A DNA stretch of 6,597 bases from CBDUBU01 sp965365465 (GTDB lineage Bacteria > Bacteroidota > Rhodothermia > Rhodothermales > DASSAV01), in assembly GCA_965365465.1 (NCBI GenBank), contig CBDUBU010000230.1, forward strand, positions 1 to 6,597, read 5' to 3'. Positions 1-6,154 of the stretch are shown in pieces (within the stretch, counting starts at the first letter, position 1; the number at the start of each line of letters is the position of its first letter). The notes under the pieces are model-generated. The model searched no databases. It was not told the DNA's origin and saw only the letters and a program-made list of their open reading frames with translations. A program made the translations under genes and the position numbers.

Positions 1-1
1 C

Positions 2-337
2 GGCCCGGCTTCGGAGTACGGGCTGGTTTACGTCTTTCCGGTCGGCGGGCGTCAGGTGATCGTAAGCGCAGGGCTTCCCTGGTGGCAGGCGGCGGAGGGC
101 GCAAACGGGGAGTCGAGGCGACAGGTTTCTCCGTTCGTGCAGCAGGTGCGAGCCTTTGAACTGATGGGCCTCAAGGATTACCTGCTGTTCAAGGGATCGC
201 CCGACAACGTAGTGGCAGAAGGCCATTTCGATCAGAACTGGCGTATGCCCGCAGCCGACGCGGAAAAGATGGAAACGACGGGAGCCGTTTCCGTCGCAGC
301 TTTCGCAACAGCCGGAGCAGGAAACCCTTCCCGGTGA
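2..337 (+). CDS. C-terminal part of a probable alpha/beta-hydrolase-like (PHB-depolymerase/prolyl-oligopeptidase type) protein
   Basis: The reading frame is open from base 2 to the TGA at 335-337, giving 111 residues; the true start lies left of the window. Seen: a beta-rich stretch (EYGLVYVFP at residues 5-13, QVIVSAGLPWW at 18-28), then LKDYLLF near 57-63 and a GHFDQNW motif near 74-80, followed by a low-complexity Ala/Gly-rich tail. From memory this order (strand with Y-P, then R/Q-V-V-x-S-G, then a D-Y-hydrophobic strand, then G-x-F-D-x-x-W) resembles the C-terminal end of PHB-depolymerase/prolyl-oligopeptidase-like esterases found in Planctomycetes and related bacteria. No catalytic residue is inside the window, so the family call is a weak inference. 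It reads toward the peptidase gene, with 89 bases between them. That gap shows no convincing promoter or terminator, so co-transcription is possible. Confidence 0.5.
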   Translation, partial: GPASEYGLVYVFPVGGRQVIVSAGLPWWQAAEGANGESRRQVSPFVQQVRAFELMGLKDYLLFKGSPDNVVAEGHFDQNWRMPAADAEKMETTGAVSVAAFATAGAGNPSR

Positions 338-426
338 TTATCCCGGACGCTGCGCAGGAACAACTTCGCCGCCGTCCGGTTCGCGCCGGGTTGCCTCGTT
401 TTTCCAAGCCTTTTTTCTCGATTCCC

Positions 427-2640
427 ATGCAGTTCAAATACCTTGCCCCCATTGCCTGTGCAGGGATGCTCATTGCCATAAACGCCATCGCCGGTTATAC
501 CACCGAACCAGACGTTACCGCTGTAAACATGAAGTCTCCTGCCTCCGAGTCTGCGCCCGCACCTATCGCCGCAACGGCTGACAACCCGCTCCTGAACGAA
601 TGGACCGGCCCTTATGGCGGCGTGCCTCCGTTCGATGAGGTCGAGGTCGAGGATTTCGAACCCGCCCTCCAGTCAGCAATGGCTGAAAAGCTGGCCCAGA
701 TCGAGCAGATTGCCAACGACCCGGCTCCGCCGGACTTCGAGAACACGATTGCGGCCCTGGAGCGGGCGGGCCGGACGCTGGACCGCGTGCTCACGGTCTA
801 TGGCATCTGGGGCTCCAACAGGAGCACGCCGGAGTTTCAGGCCGTCGAGCGCGAAATGGAACCCCGGTTGGCGGCGTTTTCTGACAGGATCACGCAGAAC
901 GAGGCGCTTTTCCGGCGGATCGAGGCGGTTTACAACGCCCCTGAGAAAGCCGAATGGAACTCGGAGCAGCAGCGCCTGACGTGGCTCTACTACACGAACT
1001 TCGTTCGTTCCGGCGCCCGGCTCGATGAGGCCGACAAAGCCCGCCTGGCCGAGATCAACCAGCAACTGGCCGGTCTGTTTACCCGCTTTAGCCAGAACGT
1101 GCTGGCCGACGAGACCAACCATTACCTCGAACTCGACAGCGAAGAGGATCTGTCGGGACTCCCGGAATCGGTGCGCAGGGCTGCTGCGGCTGAGGCCGGA
1201 GAAAAGGAGATGCCGGGCAAATGGGTCATCACCAACACCCGCTCCTCCATGGAGCCGTTTCTCACCTACGCCGACCGCCGCGACCTGCGTGAGCGGGCCT
1301 GGCGTATGTGGACCAGCCGGGGCGACGCAGGCGACGCGCACGATAACAACGAGATCATTTCTGAGATCCTCCAACTTCGCGCCGAACGCGCCGAACTGCT
1401 CGGCTACCCGACCCACGCCCACTGGCGTCTCGAACACACCATGGCTAAAACGCCCGAGCGCGCCCTGGAACTGATGGAGGCAGTCTGGAAACCTGCGGTT
1501 GCACGGGTGCAGGAAGAGGTAGCCGACATGGAGGCAATCGCACGGGCCGAAGGACAGAACATTGAAATCGAGCCGTGGGACTACCGCTATTACGCGGAGA
1601 AAGTCCGCAAAGACCGGTACGACCTCGACGAGAACGAGGTAAAGCCCTACTTGCAGCTTGAGAAGCTGCGCGAGGGAATGTTCTGGGTCGCCGGAGAGCT
1701 TTTCGGCTTCGCGTTTACCCCGGTTGACGACGTGCCCGTTTACCATCCCGACGTGCGCGTGTGGGAAGTGACGGACAGGGAAACCGGCTCCCACCGGGGC
1801 CTCTGGTACTTCGATCCGTACGCCCGTCCGGGCAAGCGCTCCGGCGCCTGGATGAATGCCTACCGCACCCAGGAACGCTTCGACGACGAGGTGACGACCA
1901 TCGTCTCCAACAACGCCAACTTCGTGAAAACCCGTCCCGGTGAACCGGTCCTGATCTCATGGGAAGACGCCTCGACCCTGTTTCACGAATTCGGCCACGC
2001 GCTGCACGGCCTGTCCTCTGATGTGAATTATCCCTCGCTGGCGGGTACGGCGGTTGCGCGTGATTACGTGGAGTTTCCTTCGCAGTTGCTGGAGCACTGG
2101 CTTTCCACGCCCGAAGTGCTCCGGCGCTTCGCCGTGCATTACCAGACCGGAGAGCCTGTCCCGCAGGAACTCGTGGACAAGATCGAACGGGCCGCTACGT
2201 TCAACCAGGGTTTCGCCACGACCGAGTTTCTTGCCAGCGCGCTCGTGGACATGAAGCTGCACCTCGCCGGGGATCGCAAGATCGACCCGAAAACCTTTGA
2301 ACGGGAGACGCTGGCCGAACTCGGAATGCCGGATGCCATCGTTATGCGCCACCGGATGCCCCACTTCCAGCACATATTTGCCGGCGACAGCTATTCAGCA
2401 GGGTATTACAGCTACCTGTGGTCCGATGTGCTGACCGCCGATGCTTACAACGCCTTCACCGAGGCCGGAGGCCCCTACGATCCGGAAGTCGCCCGGCGCC
2501 TGCGGGAATACGTCTTTTCGGTCGGCAACACCATCGATCCGGCAGAAGGGTACCGGAGTTTCCGGGGACGCGATGCGGCAATCGACGCGCTGATGCAGAA
2601 ACGCGGCTTCACTGATGAAGAGCCGGCCAGCGGCTCCTGA
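427..2640 (+). CDS. dcp: Exported M3 family zinc peptidase, peptidyl-dipeptidase Dcp type
   Basis: Predicted 737-residue protein. Dcp removes C-terminal dipeptides from oligopeptides, and here it probably acts in the periplasm. Seen: residues 1-24 form a signal-peptide-like hydrophobic segment (MQFKYLAPIACAG...AIAG). The Dcp/thimet-type N-terminal motif NPLLNEWTGPYGGVPPF follows near residue 52. The zinc motif HEFGH is at 520-524, and a Glu at 549, 29 residues after the first His, lies within RDYVEFPSQ and is the expected third zinc ligand. The substrate-binding segment HIFAGDSYSAGYYSYLW is at 649-665, and the Dcp-like C-terminus has GNTIDPAEGYRSFRGRDA. Apart from the leader, its length is close to the roughly 680 residues of E. 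coli Dcp. I chose ATG 427 because it begins the signal peptide. A GTG at 334 is also in frame and overlaps the previous stop as GTGA, but it would bury the signal peptide behind 31 basic, non-family residues. No Shine-Dalgarno is visible at 427. The gene ends 9 bases from the stop of the convergent glycosidase gene. Confidence 0.9.
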   Translation: MQFKYLAPIACAGMLIAINAIAGYTTEPDVTAVNMKSPASESAPAPIAATADNPLLNEWTGPYGGVPPFDEVEVEDFEPALQSAMAEKLAQIEQIANDPAPPDFENTIAALERAGRTLDRVLTVYGIWGSNRSTPEFQAVEREMEPRLAAFSDRITQNEALFRRIEAVYNAPEKAEWNSEQQRLTWLYYTNFVRSGARLDEADKARLAEINQQLAGLFTRFSQNVLADETNHYLELDSEEDLSGLPESVRRAAAAEAGEKEMPGKWVITNTRSSMEPFLTYADRRDLRERAWRMWTSRGDAGDAHDNNEIISEILQLRAERAELLGYPTHAHWRLEHTMAKTPERALELMEAVWKPAVARVQEEVADMEAIARAEGQNIEIEPWDYRYYAEKVRKDRYDLDENEVKPYLQLEKLREGMFWVAGELFGFAFTPVDDVPVYHPDVRVWEVTDRETGSHRGLWYFDPYARPGKRSGAWMNAYRTQERFDDEVTTIVSNNANFVKTRPGEPVLISWEDASTLFHEFGHALHGLSSDVNYPSLAGTAVARDYVEFPSQLLEHWLSTPEVLRRFAVHYQTGEPVPQELVDKIERAATFNQGFATTEFLASALVDMKLHLAGDRKIDPKTFERETLAELGMPDAIVMRHRMPHFQHIFAGDSYSAGYYSYLWSDVLTADAYNAFTEAGGPYDPEVARRLREYVFSVGNTIDPAEGYRSFRGRDAAIDALMQKRGFTDEEPASGS

Positions 2641-2651
2641 CGGAAGCCGCT
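2629..2651. terminator. Stem-loop between convergent genes, possible bidirectional terminator
   Basis: AGCGGCTCC (2629-2637) can pair with GGA (2642-2644) and GCCGCT (2646-2651) around a TGAC loop, with one bulged A at 2645. This gives a 9-bp GC-rich stem. The loop contains the Dcp stop codon, and the right base of the stem overlaps the TAG of the opposing glycosidase gene. There is no T-run on either side, so it is not a canonical intrinsic terminator. The position between two genes converging within 9 bases is what makes the role plausible. Confidence 0.35.
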
Positions 2652-4410
2652 ATTCTACCGAAACCACCTCGCTCAACGGAGAAACGCCGTTTTCGTTGAA
2701 GGCTTCGATGGCGAAATGGTAGGAAACGCCCCGGTTCAGGGCGCGGATTTCGAGTTCGGGCGGATGATCCGAGAAGACCTGGTAGGTCTGGTAAAGCTTG
2801 TCGGGATGAATGCCCCAGCGGATGTTGTAGCCGACGGCTCCGGGTACGGGCTGCCAGGAAACAAAAGCATTGCGCGGGTCGGCGTCGCGGCGGGCCGTAA
2901 AGCCGCCGGGCGCAACCGGAGGCCCTCCGTCTCCGTTGCCGAAAATCCGCAGGTCGCTGATGGCAAGATGCGCAGCGCCGACATAGACGTGCTCGTACCG
3001 CACGTACCGCGCCCGAACCGGTTCAGGGAGTTCGAGGTAAGCATTCGGACGGTCCCGCTTCTCGCCCGTCAAGTCGGCAACCGGACTCCACGTCTGCCCA
3101 TCCTCTGACGCAGAGAGCCGGAACTGTGTGTAGACGGTGGAGTCGCTCGCGTACAGGCCGGACTGATAGTCTGTGTAGTTCACCTGTACGGCGCGCACGT
3201 CATAAGGACGTTCCAGGTCTACCGTGAGCCACTCACCCGGACGGTTGGCCTCTGCCGTCCAGAACGTACGCGGGTTCTCGTCGCTAACGTTGCCCGCAGC
3301 AAACGTGTCGAGAACGGAGGAGGCCAGCGCCGGTTTGCGGTAGGAAAGCAGCATCCACCCGGTGAACAGTTCGTCGGGAGCCGACCACTTGCCGGTGGAG
3401 ACGAAATGCGGAAAATCGCCGAAGCGGGTGGAGGCAAACATATCACCGTCCGCATCGAAGCCCGCCGGGAACATGGCAATGCGCCTTTCAAAGTTCCAGT
3501 TGACGGCGATCCAGGGTGTGCCGGTGTTCCAGAAATTGCCGAACCGGTCCTCGAAGGTATTGCCGTGGCCTGCGCCGGTCACAAACCCACCCGGTTTGTA
3601 CGAAATGGGGTTATAGGGCGCATAGGCAAACGGGCCGAGCGGATCGTCGCCCACGTACGTGCCGTTGGCGTATACATTGTACTCGGTGCCGGGCGCGGCA
3701 TACTGGAGGTAGTACCGGCCCCGGTGCTTCGTCATCCAGGCCCCTTCGATGAAAGGCCGGAGGGTGTCTCGGTGGTCGCGCCCGAAACGTTCCCAGCCAT
3801 GTTCTTCAGGATGCAAGTAAATCAGGGGAACCGGATCGCCGGTGTGGGCCAGCCTGCGCGACGGGTCGAGTTCGACGCCGAAAATCGGGTACACGTTCGA
3901 GGAACCCCAGTAGTTGAACCACCGGCCCGTATCCCCGTCGTAAAACAGCGCCGGGTCCCACGCGCCGGTATTGTAGGGCACGACCGGCGGCAGATCCGGC
4001 AGAAGCCGGTTATAGAATTCGAGGCGGCCTGTCTCCGGGGTTGTCGTGTACAGAAGCGCCCGCTGCCGGTCCCAGGAAGGGAGCAGAAAAAGGGTGTCGC
4101 GGGCGGAAATCGCAGCCGGCGCCACGATGTCTTCGAACGGCCAGCGACTCGGCTCGATGAAATCCCACTGCGCCAGATCCGTCGAACGCCAGTACCCCCC
4201 GGCAATGGTGCCAAAGAGATAGTAGGCGTCTTTATGCCGGATGATGACCGGATCTGCCCCCGATCTGTACGAAATCTGCCTGTTCTGCTGCTCGAAGTTG
4301 TATTTGTAGTCGATGTCCAGCGGGTTGCAGTACGTGCTGCCGCCGCCGGGCTGCGCCAGGGCAGGAGCGCCCGCAAGGGCGATGAGGAGGAGTAGAAGAA
4401 AAGGCTTCAT
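2650..4410 (-). CDS. Secreted family 43 glycoside hydrolase with discoidin (F5/8C) and FN3 domains
   Basis: Predicted 586-residue exo-acting or debranching glycosidase on plant, algal or host polysaccharide. Seen: signal peptide MKPFLLLLLIALAGAPALA with likely cleavage before Q20. The GH43 five-bladed propeller covers about 26-350, with all three expected acids: D53 in GADPVII (base), D152 in GAWDPALFYD (pKa modulator) and E222 in FIEGAWMTKH (acid). The motifs YYLQYAAPGTE, GAGHGNTFED and ERRIAMFPAGFDADGD match a common Bacteroidota GH43 type. A discoidin-like domain covers about 358-490 (ENPRTFWTAEA, GEWLTVDL, ARYVRYEHV, ISDLRIFGNG), and an FN3 domain covers about 498-586, ending FAIEAFNENGVSPLSE. 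No type IX sorting domain is visible at the end. Substrate (arabinofuranose, xylose or galactofuranose) cannot be fixed from the sequence. ATG at 4410 was chosen because it begins the signal peptide; the frame stays open to 4563, but those extra codons run through the divergent control region. No Shine-Dalgarno is seen. It is transcribed away from the sulfatase-sialidase pair. Confidence 0.88.
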   Translation of the reverse strand: MKPFLLLLLIALAGAPALAQPGGGSTYCNPLDIDYKYNFEQQNRQISYRSGADPVIIRHKDAYYLFGTIAGGYWRSTDLAQWDFIEPSRWPFEDIVAPAAISARDTLFLLPSWDRQRALLYTTTPETGRLEFYNRLLPDLPPVVPYNTGAWDPALFYDGDTGRWFNYWGSSNVYPIFGVELDPSRRLAHTGDPVPLIYLHPEEHGWERFGRDHRDTLRPFIEGAWMTKHRGRYYLQYAAPGTEYNVYANGTYVGDDPLGPFAYAPYNPISYKPGGFVTGAGHGNTFEDRFGNFWNTGTPWIAVNWNFERRIAMFPAGFDADGDMFASTRFGDFPHFVSTGKWSAPDELFTGWMLLSYRKPALASSVLDTFAAGNVSDENPRTFWTAEANRPGEWLTVDLERPYDVRAVQVNYTDYQSGLYASDSTVYTQFRLSASEDGQTWSPVADLTGEKRDRPNAYLELPEPVRARYVRYEHVYVGAAHLAISDLRIFGNGDGGPPVAPGGFTARRDADPRNAFVSWQPVPGAVGYNIRWGIHPDKLYQTYQVFSDHPPELEIRALNRGVSYHFAIEAFNENGVSPLSEVVSVE

Positions 4411-4472
4411 CTGCTGAAAAGGGCGGACTCTTCGTTTGGGGATAAACGCGGTGTCAGGGCCGGGCGGGCGCC

Positions 4473-4526
4473 CCTGTGATGAAAAGTGTTTTGACAATGT
4501 GGCCTCTCCTGCTATATCCTCACAGG
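4473..4526. repeat. 7-bp inverted repeat flanking the sulfatase promoter
   Basis: CCTGTGA (4473-4479) and TCACAGG (4520-4526) are perfect inverted copies with 40 bases between them. The left arm lies upstream of the -35 box and the right arm covers the predicted transcription start, with centres 47 bases apart. The core TGTGA/TCACA looks like CRP/FNR-family half-sites, but the spacing is far from their usual 6 bases. It could be a pair of operator half-sites or chance. Confidence 0.25.
4491..4518 (+). promoter_or_regulatory. Sigma-70-like promoter for the sulfatase-sialidase operon
   Basis: A perfect -35 hexamer TTGACA (4491-4496) is followed after 16 bases by TATATC (4513-4518), which matches the -10 consensus at four of six positions. 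Transcription would begin near 4525, leaving a leader of about 90 bases before the ATG at 4614. This placement argues against the upstream in-frame ATGs at 4476 and 4479, which lie before the promoter. The Bacteroidetes-type TAnnTTTG -7 element is not present. I could not find an equally good promoter facing the glycosidase gene. Confidence 0.45.
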
Positions 4527-4540
4527 AAAGTTGTTTCTCC

Positions 4541-4574
4541 GGGGCCTCACCATGGGCAAACACAGCGAGGCCCC
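4541..4574 (+). promoter_or_regulatory. Perfect 8-bp inverted repeat in the sulfatase leader (operator or mRNA hairpin)
   Basis: GGGGCCTC (4541-4548) and GAGGCCCC (4567-4574) are exact inverted copies with an 18-base spacer. In RNA this would be a very stable GC stem whose loop exposes an AUG (4552). The right arm contains GAGG, the only Shine-Dalgarno-like stretch before the ATG at 4581. It lies between the predicted transcription start and the sulfatase start, so it could act as a repressor operator or as a structure that controls translation. Function is inferred from position only. Confidence 0.4.
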
Positions 4575-4617
4575 CATACGATGGTGCAAAGTAACAATCT
4601 ACAGCAAAAGATCATGA
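4552..4617 (+). CDS. Possible 21-codon upstream ORF overlapping the sulfatase start (ATGA)
   Basis: From ATG 4552 a short frame runs 21 codons to TGA 4615-4617. The stop overlaps the sulfatase ATG at 4614 in the ATGA arrangement typical of translational coupling. The peptide begins MGKHSEAPIRW and is basic, with no recognisable motif. There is no clear Shine-Dalgarno before it, and its start lies in the loop of the leader hairpin. An ORF this short can arise by chance, so this is a candidate leader peptide only. Confidence 0.2.
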   Translation: MGKHSEAPIRWCKVTIYSKRS

Positions 4618-6134
4618 ATGCTACGCACCGGCTCCAGCAATGCACGCCGGGCATTTTTTATGTCCTTCTGGCAACCCTCAGCCTGAATCTGGCAACGAAT
4701 GCACGCGCGCAGACGGCCCCGGCGCCCCGCAATGTGGTTTTCGTCCTGAGCGACGACCACCGCTTTGACTTCATGAGCTTTCACGAAGGGGCGCCGCCCT
4801 TTCTGGAGACGCCCAACATGGACCGCATGGCCCGTGAGGGCGCGCACCTCGCCAACGCCTTTGTCTCGACTTCGCTTTGCTCGCCGAGCCGCGCCTCGAT
4901 CCTGACCGGGCAGTACGCCCATCGCCACGGCGTCGTGGACAACATGGCTGATGTGCCGCCGGGCACACGCTATTTCCCGCAGGATTTGCAGGAGGCGGGT
5001 TATGTTACCGGCTTTTTCGGCAAATGGCACATGGGGGGAGACTCCGATGAGCCGCGCGCCGGCTTCAACCGCTGGGTTTCCTTTCGCGGCCAGGGCGTTT
5101 ACTACGACCCGCTGCTCAATGTCGATGGCGAACAGGTGCAGCGCGAAGGCTATACGACCGACATCCTGACCGACTATGCGATCCAGTGGCTCGACGAGGT
5201 GCAGGCGGATGAGCCGGAGAAGCCTTTCTTCCTCTACCTCTCGCACAAAAACGTTCATGCCGAATTTGAACCCGCCGAGCGTCACGCAGGCCGCTACGCG
5301 GACGTTCCGCCTGCGTACCCCGAAACCATGTACCGCGAGGCCGAAGGCATAGAAACGTGGCCCGAATGGGTAAAAGAGCAGCGCTCTTCCTGGCATGGCG
5401 TGGATTATATGTACCACGGACGGATCAATTTCAACGACTTCTACCGGCGTTACAACGAAACGCTCCTGTCGCTGGACGAAAGCCTCGGGCGCGTGCTGGA
5501 TTACCTGGAGCAGCATGGGCTGTCTGAGAACACACTGATCATTTATATGGGAGACAACGGATTCTCGTTCGGCGAGCACGGGCTGATCGACAAGCGCCAC
5601 GCCTTCGAGGAGTCCATGCGCGTGCCGATGCTGGCCTGGGCGCCGGGCTTCGTTGCGCCCGGCACGCGGATCGACAGGATGGTGATGAACATTGACGTAG
5701 CTCCGACTTTGCTTGATCTGGCCGGCGCCTCCATGCCGGAAGCGCACGTGATCGACGGCGCCTCGTTTCTGCCGCTGCTCCAGGGCAGAGACATACCAGA
5801 CTGGCGCACCGACATCATGTACGAATATTACTGGGAATACACCTTTCCCCAGACGCCGACGCAGTTCGCCCTTCGGACGGATGATTACAAGTTTGTCTTC
5901 TTCTACGGGCTATGGGGCGAGAACGCGCTGTTCGACTTGAAGAAGGACCCGCAGGAGCGGTACAACCTGATCAATGATGAAGCCTACCGCGAAACCGCAC
6001 GGGATCTGCAAGACCGGCTGTTTGATAAGCTCGAAAGCACGGGAGGAATGCAGATTCCGTTCCGGCGTCCGCGCGGCGGCCAGCAGGCGCTAACCCGCCC
6101 TGCCGACGAGCCGAGCACCAGCCCCCTCCCGTAA
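4614..6134 (+). CDS. Secreted type I (formylglycine-dependent) sulfatase
   Basis: Predicted 506-residue enzyme that hydrolyses sulfate esters, probably on a carbohydrate, in the periplasm. Seen: signal peptide at residues 1-32 (hydrophobic IFYVLLATLSLNLATNARA, then QTAPAP). Metal ligands are in VLSDDHR (D47, D48). The sulfatase signature CSPSRASILTG begins at C89, the residue converted to formylglycine. GKWHMG carries K137 and H139; LSHKNVH is at 210-216, and MGDNG carries D314 and N315. The C-terminal subdomain has RTDDYKFVFF and LFDLKKDPQERYNL, as in other S1 sulfatases. GFNRW...RGQGVYYDP (150-166) and GYTTDILTDYA (179-189) recall GlcNAc-6-sulfatase-like S1 members, but substrate assignment is weak. 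Activation needs a formylglycine-generating or anaerobic maturase enzyme, not present here. ATG 4614 gives the most normal signal peptide and overlaps a short upstream ORF. ATG 4581, with GAGG 10 bases upstream, is the alternative and adds 11 residues. The sialidase follows after 20 bases, probably in one operon. Confidence 0.9.
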   Translation: MNATHRLQQCTPGIFYVLLATLSLNLATNARAQTAPAPRNVVFVLSDDHRFDFMSFHEGAPPFLETPNMDRMAREGAHLANAFVSTSLCSPSRASILTGQYAHRHGVVDNMADVPPGTRYFPQDLQEAGYVTGFFGKWHMGGDSDEPRAGFNRWVSFRGQGVYYDPLLNVDGEQVQREGYTTDILTDYAIQWLDEVQADEPEKPFFLYLSHKNVHAEFEPAERHAGRYADVPPAYPETMYREAEGIETWPEWVKEQRSSWHGVDYMYHGRINFNDFYRRYNETLLSLDESLGRVLDYLEQHGLSENTLIIYMGDNGFSFGEHGLIDKRHAFEESMRVPMLAWAPGFVAPGTRIDRMVMNIDVAPTLLDLAGASMPEAHVIDGASFLPLLQGRDIPDWRTDIMYEYYWEYTFPQTPTQFALRTDDYKFVFFYGLWGENALFDLKKDPQERYNLINDEAYRETARDLQDRLFDKLESTGGMQIPFRRPRGGQQALTRPADEPSTSPLP

Positions 6135-6154
6135 CCACCGTTCTGCCGGCAACG

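Noticed and set aside
366..405. Terminator between the upstream gene and dcp
   Set aside because: Only a weak stem of about 4-6 pairs (CCGG/CCGG with wobble ends) is found and the T-run is about a dozen bases too far away.
189..488. Open frame of 99 codons on the - strand across the start of dcp
   Set aside because: It overlaps the upstream gene's tail and the Dcp signal peptide, and is Arg-rich and motif-free.
673..1794. Long open frame (373 codons) on the - strand inside dcp
   Set aside because: It lies wholly antisense to a well-supported M3 peptidase, the translation has no recognisable motifs, and long antisense frames are common in GC-rich genes.
3406..4395. Long open frame (329 codons) on the + strand inside the GH43 gene
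   Set aside because: Antisense to a gene with intact GH43 catalytic residues; the translation is Arg/Val/Gly-rich with no domain signature.
4473..4526. Classical CRP/FNR site
   Set aside because: The TGTGA and TCACA halves are 42 bases apart rather than 6, so they do not form the known palindrome.
4411..4563. N-terminal extension of the GH43 protein to 4563
   Set aside because: It runs through the divergent control region and would bury the clear signal peptide that begins at 4410.
4476..4613. Longer sulfatase N-terminus starting at 4476
   Set aside because: The first codons lie upstream of the TTGACA/TATATC promoter and would place about 46 unrelated residues before the signal peptide.
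4599..5747. Long open frame (382 codons) on the - strand inside the sulfatase gene
   Set aside because: Antisense shadow of the sulfatase; His/Arg/Val-rich translation without family motifs, and no promoter is seen for it.
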